Assembly (NCBI RefSeq): GCF_032999765.1 | Contig: NZ_CP136051.1 | Coordinates: 558,001-622,000, forward strand | Origin: Imperialibacter roseus | GTDB lineage: Bacteria; Bacteroidota; Bacteroidia; Cytophagales; Cyclobacteriaceae | Direction: 5' to 3' | DNA: 64,000 bases | Shown here: in pieces, positions 1 through 9,222 of the stretch | How positions within the stretch are numbered: position 1 is the stretch's first letter | Layout: every line of letters starts with the position of its first letter | The notes under the pieces: model-generated | What the model saw: only the letters and a program-made list of their open reading frames with translations | The model's database searches: none | What the model was told of the DNA's origin: nothing | Position numbers and translations under genes: made by a program

Positions 1-2006
1 ATCAGCTCGAGCAAAATGATGTGCAGCGGCGAGAAAATATTGGGATAGATCCAGCCAAGGGCCAATGGAAGGAACACAGTAAGGATGATAGGGATATGAA
101 TGGAAATAATGTACTGAATGGCTTTTTTTAGGTTGGTGTAGATTTTTCGTCCCATGGCTACAGCTTCCACCATTTTGGATAGGTCGTCTTCCAGCAAGAT
201 AAGTGAAGCAGCCTGTTTGGCTATCTCGGTGCCCTTTTTGCCCATGGCTATGCCAATATGGGCGGCTTTTAGTGCAGGCCCATCGTTCACGCCGTCGCCT
301 GTCATGGCCACAATTTCATTCCTCACCTTCAGGGCGTTAATGATTTTCAGCTTGGCCTCGGGAAACATGCGGGTGAATACTTGCATATCTTCCACTTTTT
401 CCTTCAGCTCGCCTTCAGATAGTTTCATTAACTCATCGCCGCTGATACTTTTGTCGAAACCACGAAACCCAACCTGTCGGGCAATGGCCCCCGTAGTGAG
501 GGCATTGTCTCCAGTCACAATTTTCACCTTGATACCTGCTGCATAAAACTGTTCCAGTACGAACGGAATATTCTTTTTTGGCGGATCGTAAAAAGCCACC
601 AAACCTTTGAAAGAAAAGGAAAACTCCTGCTGAGTAGCAGGGAAGTCGTTGCCATTAAAGCTGGCTTCGCCTACCCCCAACACCCTGTAACCATCCTTTG
701 CCAGGGTGTTAATGGCTTCATGCACTTGCTCCTTTTCACTTGCCGACAGGCCAGATACAGCAATCATCGCCTCGGGGGCACCCTTGGCGGCAATGATTCT
801 TTTACCATTGCCATCTTCAAAAATATGCGTCATCATGGGCGGTTTTCCACCCAGCGGATACTCATGCGCCATGTTGAATACAAGCCGCTCATCGGTGACC
901 ATAAACTTACCGTAAGCTTCGTGCAGCGCCACCTCCATAGGATCGAAAGGGATGGGTTCGCTGGCCCACATGGCCAACCGAACAAGAGACTGGGCATCTG
1001 CTGAAAGCGGCTGACTAGCATCCGCTATTTCCTGTGAAGACAGCACAAACAACCTCGCCAGGCTCATTTTGTTTTCGGTAAGTGTGCCGGTTTTGTCAGT
1101 GCAAATCACCGTGGCGCTACCCAGTGTCTCCACAGTTTTCATCTGCTTCACCACTATGCCAAGCTTCATCAGTCGCCAGGCACCCAACGCCATAAATGTG
1201 GTGAAGGCCACGGGTATTTCTTCAGGCAAAATGCTCATGGCCAGTGTCAGTGCCTTCAATAGACTGTCGACCACATTGTAAGACCGGAAATAGTTGATGG
1301 CCCATACCACCAGAAAGACAATGGCACCGATCAGTACCATCTTCTTAACAAAATTGGTTATCTGCTTTTCCAGTGGTGTTTTTTCTTCAGCGATGTCTTC
1401 GAGGCTTTTGCCAATTTTACCGAGGTTAGTGGCGTTGCCAATGGCGGTAACAGTGGCTATGGCCAATCCGCTGGCAACTGTTGTGCCTAGTGAAACCTTG
1501 TTATCTTCCTTGGAAGCATCTTTATATACTGCCATCGACTCGCCCGTGAGAATTGATTCGTTGACTGAAAAATCGTTGGAATGCACGATGATGCCATCTG
1601 CGGCAATGGTATTACCCTCTTCAATCATCAGGCTGTCGCCCACCACCAGTTCCTCACTTTTTATTTCTATCGTTTCGCCGTCTCTTATCACCTTGCACAT
1701 AGGCTGGGTGAAGTTCTTGAGCTTCTCCAGGGCGTTGCGGCTGCGGGAGTCCTGGTACAGAGAAATGCCTGCTACGAGCACAATGGCCGCCGCCAGAAAA
1801 AGGCCATCACCAACATTGCCGGTGAAAAAATAAATGGAAGAGACAACCAGCAGCAGCACAACCATGGGCTCTGCGGCGATGCTTTTGAGCGCTTCGATAA
1901 GGCCGCTCTCCTTTTTGAAGTTCAGTGTATTGGCACCATGCTTTTTCCTGGCTTCGAAGACTTCTTTAGCTGAAAGACCCTGAATATTAAAGTTATTGCT
2001 GGCCAT
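1..2006 (-). CDS. P-type cation-transporting ATPase, 3' end cut by window edge
   Basis: About 668 N-terminal residues of an ATP-driven inner-membrane cation pump are visible; the C-terminal membrane helices lie off the left edge. The order is a short N-terminal cation-ATPase domain, two membrane helices, an actuator domain with TGES (near residue 153), a fourth helix with PEEIPV, the phosphorylation site DKTGTLT (Asp304) and the hinge motif TGDGVND (near residue 570). This is the P2 layout (Ca2+ or similar) without N-terminal heavy-metal domains. PEEIPV in place of SERCA-type PEGLP is a known bacterial variant, so the transported ion cannot be named. ATG at 2006 begins MASNNFNIQGLSAKE, the expected start. 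It was read directly by reverse translation. Family is certain, substrate is not. Confidence 0.93.
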   Translation of the reverse strand, partial: MASNNFNIQGLSAKEVFEARKKHGANTLNFKKESGLIEALKSIAAEPMVVLLLVVSSIYFFTGNVGDGLFLAAAIVLVAGISLYQDSRSRNALEKLKNFTQPMCKVIRDGETIEIKSEELVVGDSLMIEEGNTIAADGIIVHSNDFSVNESILTGESMAVYKDASKEDNKVSLGTTVASGLAIATVTAIGNATNLGKIGKSLEDIAEEKTPLEKQITNFVKKMVLIGAIVFLVVWAINYFRSYNVVDSLLKALTLAMSILPEEIPVAFTTFMALGAWRLMKLGIVVKQMKTVETLGSATVICTDKTGTLTENKMSLARLFVLSSQEIADASQPLSADAQSLVRLAMWASEPIPFDPMEVALHEAYGKFMVTDERLVFNMAHEYPLGGKPPMMTHIFEDGNGKRIIAAKGAPEAMIAVSGLSASEKEQVHEAINTLAKDGYRVLGVGEASFNGNDFPATQQEFSFSFKGLVAFYDPPKKNIPFVLEQFYAAGIKVKIVTGDNALTTGAIARQVGFRGFDKSISGDELMKLSEGELKEKVEDMQVFTRMFPEAKLKIINALKVRNEIVAMTGDGVNDGPALKAAHIGIAMGKKGTEIAKQAASLILLEDDLSKMVEAVAMGRKIYTNLKKAIQYIISIHIPIILTVFLPLALGWIYPNIFSPLHIILLEL

Positions 2007-2442
2007 AGCCGATTCGTTGTGCAGTAGTTTCTTGTGTCACCAGCCTTGTGATGTTTAAAGGCCGTTTAGGAAAGTAGTGGAAATAATCCGTTCGTTAAAC
2101 AGAAACGAGTAGAGAAATCTTAAAATAGCTGACTGCTGTACATGGTAGCTGGTCAAACTGCGTCTGTAAAGGGAAGCGCAATGTCATAAGTGAGCGAAAT
2201 AATTGCAAAAGACTCACATTGAAGCTATTATCGTAGGTTGAGGGATAAGGAAAGTGGGTGCACATGACGGTGGTGCCCAAATGATAATTGAAAACTTTGG
2301 AATTTTTTACCGCATATTTACAAGTAAATGATGCGAAAGTGACTTGAAAGTCGGTGAGTGATACGATTGCAAGGCTTTTTGAGCCATGCGGTTCATTTGC
2401 CTTGAGAATAATAGTACACCCTATAGCTAATAACGCAAAACA
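2007..2442. other. Intergenic region between divergent ATPase and pnt operon
   Basis: This gap of about 436 bp must hold the divergent promoters for the ATPase (leftward) and the pnt operon (rightward). I see no convincing gene, RNA or strong hairpin in it. Short open frames are present but have no protein-like features. Confidence 0.5.
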
Positions 2443-3582
2443 ATGATTGTAGGCCTTCTAAAAGAAAGCGGAAATGAACAGAGAATCGCTTTTTTACCGG
2501 AAATCGCAGCCAGATTGGTTCAGCAGAAAGTTCGGGTTTTTGTAGAAAAAGATGCAGGGTTAACGGCATTTCAATCCAATCAATTATACGAGGAAGCAGG
2601 AGCGGAGATAGTTTCACGAGAAGAAGTGTTGACTAAATCTGATTTGCTTGTGCAAATCGGTGAGCCATCGCCGGAGCTGGTTGAGCAGTTGGGGAGCGAT
2701 AAGATATGGCTGAGCCAGTACAACCCCCTCTGGAATAAAAACCTTGTGACGCAGTTTCTCCAAAAGGGAATTACCAGCTTCAGTATGGACTCTATACCCC
2801 GGACGTCGAGGGCGCAGGCAATGGACGTACTTTCATCGATGGCTACTGTTTCAGGTTACAAAGCCGTGCTGGAAGGTGCCAGTCAGCTGCCCAACTTTTT
2901 CCCTATGTTCATGACTGCAGCAGGCACCATCCGCCCGGCCACGGTATTGGTGCTGGGAGCGGGAGTAGCAGGCCTTCAAGCCATAGCGATTGCCCGAAAG
3001 CTTGGCGCTCAGGTGCAGGCTTTCGATGTGCGCTCGGCAGTGAAAGAGGAGGTGATGAGCCTGGGAGCACGGTTTGTGGAAGTGGAAGGGGCCAAAGAAG
3101 ACGCTGCGGCAGGTGGATATGCTGTAGAACAAACGGAAGAATTCAAACAAAAGCAGCAGCAGGCCATCAACGACCATGCTGCGAAAGCTGACGTGGTGAT
3201 ATGCACAGCACAGATTCCAGGCAGAAAAGCGCCAGTTCTTCTGCCCAAAGAGGCAGTGGAGCGAATGAAGCCCGGATCTGTGATTGTCGATTTGGCGGCT
3301 TCAAGTGGTGGCAATTGTGAGCTGACGCAGGACAATGAGACCGTTGTGCATCATGGTGTGAAAATCATCGGGCAATCAAATTACCCTTCGCTGATGCCGG
3401 TGGATGCCAGCAAGATGTACGGAAAAAACGTTTTTAATTTTCTCGAACTGCTGATTGCCGACGACGGGTCGCTCAATCTTAATTTCGAAGATGACATCGT
3501 GGCCGGCACGTGCATCACCCACCAAGGGGAAGTTTTGAATAGCCGGGTAAAATCACTTTTTGGAGAGCTAATTGATATTTAA
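2443..3582 (+). CDS. pntAA: NAD(P) transhydrogenase subunit alpha part 1 (NAD-binding)
   Basis: 379 aa, the soluble NAD(H)-binding domain I of Re/Si-specific proton-translocating transhydrogenase, which passes hydride between NADH and NADP+ at the inner membrane. It starts with MIVGLLKES and has the catalytic alanine-dehydrogenase-like fold, with a Rossmann motif VLGAGVAGLQAIAIARKLGA around residues 168-188 and the C-terminal motif GQSNYPSLMPVDAS. The membrane part found fused in E. coli PntA is absent here and encoded by the next gene, so this is the split three-subunit form. Its stop TAA shares one base with the ATG of the next gene (TAATG), implying translational coupling. Confidence 0.96.
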   Translation: MIVGLLKESGNEQRIAFLPEIAARLVQQKVRVFVEKDAGLTAFQSNQLYEEAGAEIVSREEVLTKSDLLVQIGEPSPELVEQLGSDKIWLSQYNPLWNKNLVTQFLQKGITSFSMDSIPRTSRAQAMDVLSSMATVSGYKAVLEGASQLPNFFPMFMTAAGTIRPATVLVLGAGVAGLQAIAIARKLGAQVQAFDVRSAVKEEVMSLGARFVEVEGAKEDAAAGGYAVEQTEEFKQKQQQAINDHAAKADVVICTAQIPGRKAPVLLPKEAVERMKPGSVIVDLAASSGGNCELTQDNETVVHHGVKIIGQSNYPSLMPVDASKMYGKNVFNFLELLIADDGSLNLNFEDDIVAGTCITHQGEVLNSRVKSLFGELIDI

Positions 3583-3896
3583 TGGAGCAGGTATTTGTTT
3601 TCTTTTTCACCTATAGAGAGGCCATTTTCATCATCGCCTTGTCGGTTTTTTTGGGAATTGAAGTGATTTCCAACGTGCCATCCGTGTTGCATACCCCGCT
3701 TATGTCTGGAGCTAATGCCATAAGCGGTGTCATCATTATTGGCGGGATTATCCTCGTTGGCCACGCCGATGCATCAAAAGCATCGCTGGAGCTGATTTTG
3801 GGGATTCTCGCTATCATTTTTGCCACACTCAATGTGGTCGGCGGCTTCGTGGTGACGGACCGCATGCTGGAGATGTTCAAAAAGAAAAAGAAATAA
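3582..3896 (+). CDS. pntAB: NAD(P) transhydrogenase subunit alpha part 2 (membrane)
   Basis: 104 aa, about three transmembrane helices, with the typical block SNVPSVLHTPLMSGANAISG (residues 30-49). It supplies the alpha-chain part of the proton channel (domain II) of transhydrogenase. It begins at 3582 inside the stop codon of pntAA and is followed 7 bp later by pntB. The C-terminus ends in a lysine run (KKKKK), consistent with a cytoplasmic tail. Confidence 0.95.
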   Translation: MEQVFVFFFTYREAIFIIALSVFLGIEVISNVPSVLHTPLMSGANAISGVIIIGGIILVGHADASKASLELILGILAIIFATLNVVGGFVVTDRMLEMFKKKKK

Positions 3897-3903
3897 ACCA
3901 TCT

Positions 3904-5349
3904 ATGGATCAGGTAATTGGGAGTTTAAATGGTGTCGATTTCACCCTGGGCGGGGCTTTGCTCGAACTAAGCTATTTGCTGGCCGCTCTTCTCTTTGTGG
4001 TGGGCTTAAGGCTGCTGAGCCATCCGGAAACGGCCAGAAAGGGAAATTTTTATGCTGCTGCCGGTATGTTTCTGGCTATGGTCACCACCCTGCTGCTGCA
4101 CAAAAACAGCCAGGGAGAGGCTATTCCACTGGCCAATGTGTGGATCATTCTGGCGGCGCTTGGAGTTGGCACCGTATTGGGCTGGGTGATGGCATTGCGC
4201 ATTCAGATGACGGCAATGCCCCAGATGGTTTCATTTTACAATGCCACGGGCGGTGCAGCCTCGGCCCTGGTGGCGATGCTGGAGTTTCCGAATACCGACA
4301 TGGGCAATGTGGGCTCGGCGCTGGCCACACTGTTAGGACTGATAGTGGGAAGTGTTGCCTTCAGTGGTAGCATGCTGGCCTACGGTAAACTCGATGGAAA
4401 AGTTGGCGACACCGTCTCCGGCTGGATGAAATACCTGAATTTGCTTCTACTGCTTGTAGTGGTCGGGCTGTCGGCTTACATGATGGCGTCAGGCCAAACA
4501 GCGGACGAGCTGAGTTGGGCGCTGTACCTACTGCTCGGCATTTCATTGGTGTACGGGGTCACTTTCGTAATGCCTATCGGCGGTGCCGACATGCCAGTTG
4601 TTATCTCCCTGCTCAACAGCCTCACAGGCATAGCAGCTACCATGGCTGGGTTTATTTACGGCAACCAGGCAATGATCCTGGGAGGTATTTTGGTGGGCGC
4701 CGCAGGCACCATCCTCACCGTGCTCATGTGCAATGCCATGAACCGGTCGCTGCTCAACGTAATTCTGGGGGCGTTTGGCGGGGCAGGAGCAAGTGCCGGT
4801 GCCGGACCCGAAGGCGACATGAAGGAAATCAGCATGAGCGATGCGGCCATTTTGCTTTCTTATTCTAAAAGTGTGGTGATAGTGCCTGGCTACGGCCTGG
4901 CAGTGGCGCAGGCACAGCACGTTTGTCATGAACTCGACATGTTGCTGGCTGAGAAGGGAGCCAATGTGCGTTATGCCATCCACCCAGTGGCCGGCCGCAT
5001 GCCCGGGCATATGAATGTGCTGCTTGCTGAGGCCGACGTGCCTTACAGCCAACTGGTGGAGATGGATGACATCAACACCGAAATAGCCAACACCGACGTG
5101 GTAGTGGTCATAGGTGCCAACGACGTCGTGAATCCGGCGGCCATCAATAACCCGGGCAGCCCCATTGCAGGCATGCCGATCATCAATGCGCATCTTGCTA
5201 AGAACATCATCGTAATGAAACGAGGCAGGGGCAAGGGCTATGCTGGCATCGAAAACGAACTCTTTTTTGATCCCAAAACCAGGTTGCTGTTCGGCAATGC
5301 CAAAGACACTTTGCAGAAGCTTGCCAGCGAGGTAAAGAGTTTGCATTAG
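3904..5349 (+). CDS. pntB: NAD(P) transhydrogenase subunit beta
   Basis: 481 aa, full family length. The N-terminal ~290 residues are a multi-helix membrane domain (about nine helices, with the conserved MPQMVSFYNATGGAASALVA block near residues 103-122). The C-terminal ~180 residues form the NADP(H)-binding domain III, with VPGYGLAVAQAQH near residue 330 and HPVAGRMPGHMNVLLAEADVPY just after it. With pntAA and pntAB it makes a complete proton-pumping enzyme that supplies NADPH or balances the NADH/NADPH pools. A weak hairpin (5351-5370) follows the stop. Confidence 0.96.
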   Translation: MDQVIGSLNGVDFTLGGALLELSYLLAALLFVVGLRLLSHPETARKGNFYAAAGMFLAMVTTLLLHKNSQGEAIPLANVWIILAALGVGTVLGWVMALRIQMTAMPQMVSFYNATGGAASALVAMLEFPNTDMGNVGSALATLLGLIVGSVAFSGSMLAYGKLDGKVGDTVSGWMKYLNLLLLLVVVGLSAYMMASGQTADELSWALYLLLGISLVYGVTFVMPIGGADMPVVISLLNSLTGIAATMAGFIYGNQAMILGGILVGAAGTILTVLMCNAMNRSLLNVILGAFGGAGASAGAGPEGDMKEISMSDAAILLSYSKSVVIVPGYGLAVAQAQHVCHELDMLLAEKGANVRYAIHPVAGRMPGHMNVLLAEADVPYSQLVEMDDINTEIANTDVVVVIGANDVVNPAAINNPGSPIAGMPIINAHLAKNIIVMKRGRGKGYAGIENELFFDPKTRLLFGNAKDTLQKLASEVKSLH

Positions 5350-5953
5350 GAAAGCTCGTCGGCGGCTTTTAAGCAAGGCCATCACAGGGGGCCCTGGCTC
5401 CAAAAGAGAACCTGACCGGGTACTATTCCTTTTTTTCAGCGTTGTGATACCCTGGGTTTTTTTGAGGGATGTTGCATAACTCAACCTGGTGTTGATCTAC
5501 TTCGAAAATTTTGTTTGACTTCAGAGAAACTGTGCCTGAGAAACACAATTGGAGGCTGAGTAGTAAGGTTTTGTTCAATTGCTGTTAGCAGCTTTACCCT
5601 GTGCCTTTAACATTCCTTTAGGTTTTTGAGAATTGCCACAAAGGCACGAAGACACTAAAGTTTTGAGTTTCGGATTTTGAGTTAATGTTGACTAGTTGAT
5701 TTCTATGCAAGTGCTGTTTATCAGTCTTTTCTTATGGCCTTTGTGGCCAAAACAACTTAGATTCTAAATTTCTTCCTGTTTTCGCTGCTGCGATACACAA
5801 AAGGTATTTCCTTAGAAGCATTCTCAAAATTAGCCCCTGAAGACCCAAATTGGATAACAGTCTTTTAAATTGGTACAGAAAGACCACTTTTTTAGAATGT
5901 GAGGAAAATGTGAGGCGGCATTGGCTCCAAAAGAGAAACTGCTGCAGTGCTAT
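5350..5953. other. 604-bp intergenic region with repeats
   Basis: No gene was found. A 32-bp imperfect direct repeat beginning GGCTCCAAAAGAGAA occurs at 5396-5427 and 5923-5954, the second copy touching the stop of the amidohydrolase gene. An 11-bp inverted repeat GCCACAAAGGC (5635-5645) / GCCTTTGTGGC (5737-5747) encloses about 91 bp. Both pnt (rightward) and the amidohydrolase operon (leftward) end here, so it is a convergent region. Confidence 0.6.
5396..5427 (+). repeat. Imperfect direct repeat, copy 1
   Basis: It starts with GGCTCCAAAAGAGAA, followed by a diverged stretch ending GTACTATT. About 25 of 32 bases match the copy at 5923-5954 in the same orientation. It lies 47 bp after the pntB stop. 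Confidence 0.5.
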
Positions 5954-5954
5954 T
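5923..5954 (+). repeat. Imperfect direct repeat, copy 2
   Basis: It starts with the identical 15-mer GGCTCCAAAAGAGAA and ends GTGCTATT at the stop codon of the leftward amidohydrolase gene. See copy 1 at 5396-5427. Confidence 0.5.
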
Positions 5955-7039
5955 TATTCAAGCCCCAGGAAATTACTAGCATTTTGAAAGTAAACCTTTT
6001 CCAATACCTCCCTGGGTAGGCCCAGGCCCCTGGTATGCTGCTTCCTGATGACCAGCGAATCGGTGGTGCTTAGGTACCGCCACAGGTCGTTGTAAGTGGC
6101 ATCGAGGTCTTTCTGCTCAGCGTCGAGCTGTTCGGCTGTCCAGTCCACTGCCGGATCGTAATTCCCGAAGTCGGTGCCGAACATGATCCTGTCCTGGTAC
6201 TTCACAAAGAAGGCCTTCACCTTGTCGCTGTTCTGGCTGGCCAGGTCGCCAAACCGGGCAGCAGGCTCAACCATCATGTTTGGATATTTGTCCAGGCGCT
6301 CAGCCACCATATCCACGTTGTGCGACATGCTGCCCATGTGGGCGCACAAAATGGGCAAATCCGGATTTGCTGCAATCCACCGGTCACGGGCAGCAATGAT
6401 GGTTTCATAGCTTGGGATTTCAGGATGGGCGAACGCATGGTATTGCGGATTGTTTTTGTAGTACTCGTAGTGCGGATTCATTGGGTTGTCCAACGGCCGC
6501 CATGCCTGCACCGGCTCACCTATATGGGCCATGACGGGGATGCCGTTTTCCTTTAGAAAATCCCAAACAGGCTGAAGACGGGCATCGTCAATCTGGATGA
6601 ACTGCCCGCTGCCGTCTTTGGTCACCATACCGAAGTTCTTCCACACCTTCACCATTTTGGCACCGGTGGCAATCTCGTTTTTCAGCCGTTCAATGTTTTT
6701 GGTGGCAAAGTCCGGGTCATCAATACCCACACCCACCAGTGAACTACACAGGTAAAATACCCCGGGGTTTTCAATATCCATATCCACATACTGCTTCCAG
6801 CTACGGTTGATGCCGGTAGAATCCTCTTTAGCCACATCCACCAGCACCGCCTGCATGATCCAATCCTGAAAAAAGGAGGAAAGGTAGGGGCGGGCGTAGC
6901 GGTAGTGCGCATGCACATCTATTTTTCGTATCGTTTGCTGTTCGATTGCCTCTGCCTGGCTCGTGCCAGTCTTTTCTTTTGTGGAGCTACAGGCTCCAAG
7001 GATGAAGAGGAGGAAGAGATAAGAAACTACATTTTTCAT
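5954..7039 (-). CDS. Amidohydrolase-2 family lipoprotein
   Basis: About 361 aa from ATG 7039; an open frame extends to a TTG at 7054 and another ATG at 7045, but MKNVVSYLFLLFILGACSS from 7039 is a clean lipoprotein signal (lipobox LGAC, Cys17). Metal-binding motifs of the amidohydrolase TIM barrel follow: HAH (His43/His45), VMAHIGEP, LCAHMG and the terminal GTDFGNYDP Asp. The family hydrolyses or decarboxylates small cyclic or carboxylated compounds; the substrate is unknown. It lies 27 bp downstream of the secreted TolB-like protein and is probably co-transcribed. It is likely anchored to an envelope membrane. Confidence 0.88.
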   Translation of the reverse strand: MKNVVSYLFLLFILGACSSTKEKTGTSQAEAIEQQTIRKIDVHAHYRYARPYLSSFFQDWIMQAVLVDVAKEDSTGINRSWKQYVDMDIENPGVFYLCSSLVGVGIDDPDFATKNIERLKNEIATGAKMVKVWKNFGMVTKDGSGQFIQIDDARLQPVWDFLKENGIPVMAHIGEPVQAWRPLDNPMNPHYEYYKNNPQYHAFAHPEIPSYETIIAARDRWIAANPDLPILCAHMGSMSHNVDMVAERLDKYPNMMVEPAARFGDLASQNSDKVKAFFVKYQDRIMFGTDFGNYDPAVDWTAEQLDAEQKDLDATYNDLWRYLSTTDSLVIRKQHTRGLGLPREVLEKVYFQNASNFLGLE

Positions 7040-7066
7040 ATACATTGGACACAAATTAATTATTGG

Positions 7067-8584
7067 CTAGTAGTTCAAGAAAGCGCTGTTGCTTACGAAG
7101 GCGATGCGTTTCCCGTCGGGTGACCAGTTCGGTACATTCATAGAGCCCTGGCCTCCATAAATATAGCCAATAATTTTTGGCTCACCCCCGGTAATCGGCA
7201 TTAGCCGGATATAGCAGTGCTTATAAAACGGGTGCTGTCCTGAGTCCACCGTTCTCGGGAAGGAAATGAAAACGATCCATTTGCCGTCGGGAGAAATGTG
7301 TGGAAACCAGTCGTTCAGCTCGTCGAAAGTCACCTGCTCCGGATTGCTTCCGTCGGGCTTCATGCGCCAAATCTGGCCTATGCCTGTCCGATTGGAGTTG
7401 AAGTATATGTATTTCCCATCCGGGGTATATTCCGGCCCGTCATCAAGGCCGGGAGTTTTGGTAAGCTGCACCTCCTGGCCCCCTGAAGCAGGTATTTTGA
7501 AAATATTCCATGCATTGTCTCGCACGGCAGTGTATACCAGCTCTTTGGCATTTGGCGACCAGCCGTGAAGGTAGGAGGGGCCATTTGGGGTGAGCCGTTT
7601 CGGATTGCCGCCCTTTCTGGGCATGGTGAAAATAATGGAATGCCCGTCTTCCGGTGGGGTACTGCTGATGCCCATTTGCTTTCCATCAAAAGATAGCACA
7701 TGGTCGTTGTTGTTTCTCACGGCAGCGCCAGTTTCCAGTTTTGTTGGCTTTCCGGTTCTCAAATCAAAATCATAGAGCAATCCATCGGAGTTAACCGTAA
7801 AGACATTATCGTCTACCATCCAGTTGGGTGCCTGCCAGGAGTTATCTGCGCTGAAAACAATTTTTCGATCACCCGTGGCGACGTCCATCAGCTCAATATG
7901 ACTGCCGATATAATCTCTGTAGGGCACATAATCCGGCTTTGGCGGAACAATCACCCGCACATTTTTGAAGGTGGCCGTTTCAACCACATCGGGGTTGTGA
8001 GCACAAACCGACAGGCCGATATACACCTCGTTGCCCAGCTCGATGCCCGATACCTGCTCCTCAAAAAACCGCTCTCCCATTTTAGCTGCCGACATGATGA
8101 AGGTGTCCCCTCTTCGTTCCAATTGAATGACATCGGCGTGGGTCATGGCGAACGCCTTCTGATCCATGTCCGACTGTGGGTTTTCACGGAACTGCAGCGA
8201 CACAAGCCCATCGCCATGCACAGCTGCCGACACACAAGGGGAGTTCACTTCGAGGCTATGCCTTACCATCCAGCCAATCTTACGGTGTGGGTCAACGCCC
8301 TCACCAACAAATGCTACGTTTGCCCGGAGGATAAAGTCTCCTGTCATTTTGCGGTAGGCATACTGAAACTCATCTTTCTGGCTCCATATGTTTTCCCCTG
8401 AGCCCGAAATGGTATATGACTGCTTGTTTGAATCGTAAGTCGTTTTTCCGACTGTTTTCGTAGCGCCCACGTCTGCGTTGTTGGTGAACACTCCCAGTGT
8501 GCCAGGTTGCGCCATGGAGGAGTGAAGAAGTAGTACAAAGATGAAAGTGCTGCAAAGGTTCAATAGTGGTGTTTTGATTTTCAT
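7067..8584 (-). CDS. Secreted TolB-like beta-propeller protein with N-terminal lectin-like domain
   Basis: About 505 aa from ATG 8584 (the open frame runs to 8671, but MKIKTPLLNLCSTFIFVLLLHSS is a signal peptide start). Residues ~40-220 look like a DUF1349/concanavalin-like domain (AYRKMTGDFILRANVAF, GWMVRHSL). The rest is a WD40-like TolB propeller with repeated blades carrying SPDGKWIVF, TPDGKYIYFNSNRTG and SPDGKRIAFVS. These proteins are periplasmic or surface proteins whose substrates are mostly unknown. It is followed by the amidohydrolase in the same direction, suggesting a shared catabolic or processing role. Confidence 0.85.
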   Translation of the reverse strand: MKIKTPLLNLCSTFIFVLLLHSSMAQPGTLGVFTNNADVGATKTVGKTTYDSNKQSYTISGSGENIWSQKDEFQYAYRKMTGDFILRANVAFVGEGVDPHRKIGWMVRHSLEVNSPCVSAAVHGDGLVSLQFRENPQSDMDQKAFAMTHADVIQLERRGDTFIMSAAKMGERFFEEQVSGIELGNEVYIGLSVCAHNPDVVETATFKNVRVIVPPKPDYVPYRDYIGSHIELMDVATGDRKIVFSADNSWQAPNWMVDDNVFTVNSDGLLYDFDLRTGKPTKLETGAAVRNNNDHVLSFDGKQMGISSTPPEDGHSIIFTMPRKGGNPKRLTPNGPSYLHGWSPNAKELVYTAVRDNAWNIFKIPASGGQEVQLTKTPGLDDGPEYTPDGKYIYFNSNRTGIGQIWRMKPDGSNPEQVTFDELNDWFPHISPDGKWIVFISFPRTVDSGQHPFYKHCYIRLMPITGGEPKIIGYIYGGQGSMNVPNWSPDGKRIAFVSNSAFLNY

Positions 8585-9222
8585 AAAGGTGTTGTTAATC
8601 ACTGAGGTAAAAAGATAGATGATCCACCGGCTGAACTGCCGACGGAATTTACAAGTGAGTATAAAAAGCAACTTCCCGTGGATGCCATTGTGAATGCCTC
8701 ACGGGTAGTTTCACCATAAACTTAAACTGTGCCTTGCGAGGCCGCTGAATAGTTAAATATAGCGAAAATAGTTGATCGGATGAAGGGCAAGGCATTCCAT
8801 CGCTGGATGGCAGAGATTAATGTTAATGAAACTATCAAACAGCATACGCTAAGATGTGAGTGGGAACTGGAAAGCCTCTTACGCAGCTAAGGCCCGAACT
8901 GAGAAGGATCAGTTTCCAAGCTTTGACTTTAAGAACATGCGCCGGGATGGAGACCCTGTTTTGCAGTTGCCGTTTCATTCCTTTCCAGCACCGCAACATC
9001 CTTTATTGTTTTGTCATTTTATCAGTAATTTCTAATTTCACCACATGAGAATGACTGTAATGCTATAACACCCTCTTCAGGCTTAGTTCTTAAGCAATGC
9101 GCTATATTCTTTACATAGCGCACCCATCTAACTATCATTAATTTTATTATTTATCTCAAACCAAACCCATGGGTTGGCGGTCACTTGCTGCTCTCTGTGG
9201 GGTGGTTTTTAATAGAAAAATC
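8585..9222. other. ~640-bp intergenic region between divergent genes
   Basis: It holds the upstream regions of the TolB-like gene (leftward) and the dioxygenase (rightward). The only clear structure is a perfect 8-bp inverted repeat at 9098-9122 (listed separately). A stretch near 8870-9050 has protein-like wording in one frame but no start and an in-frame stop just upstream, so no gene is called. Confidence 0.5.
9098..9122. promoter_or_regulatory. Perfect inverted repeat upstream of dioxygenase gene
   Basis: TGCGCTAT (9098-9105), 9-nt loop, ATAGCGCA (9115-9122). There is no T-run on either side, so a terminator is unlikely. It sits ~100 bp before the dioxygenase ATG, where an operator or mRNA leader hairpin would fit. 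Function is inferred only. Confidence 0.4.

Noticed and set aside
2095-2280. Short minus-strand ORF between the ATPase and pnt
   Set aside because: Composition and context do not support a gene.
4543-5484. 313-codon minus-strand ORF opposite pntB
   Set aside because: It is a shadow of pntB, with His/Cys-rich composition typical of antisense frames.
8860-9048. Short plus-strand ORF before the dioxygenase gene
   Set aside because: No conserved features; another frame of the same stretch looks as protein-like but lacks a start, so neither is called.
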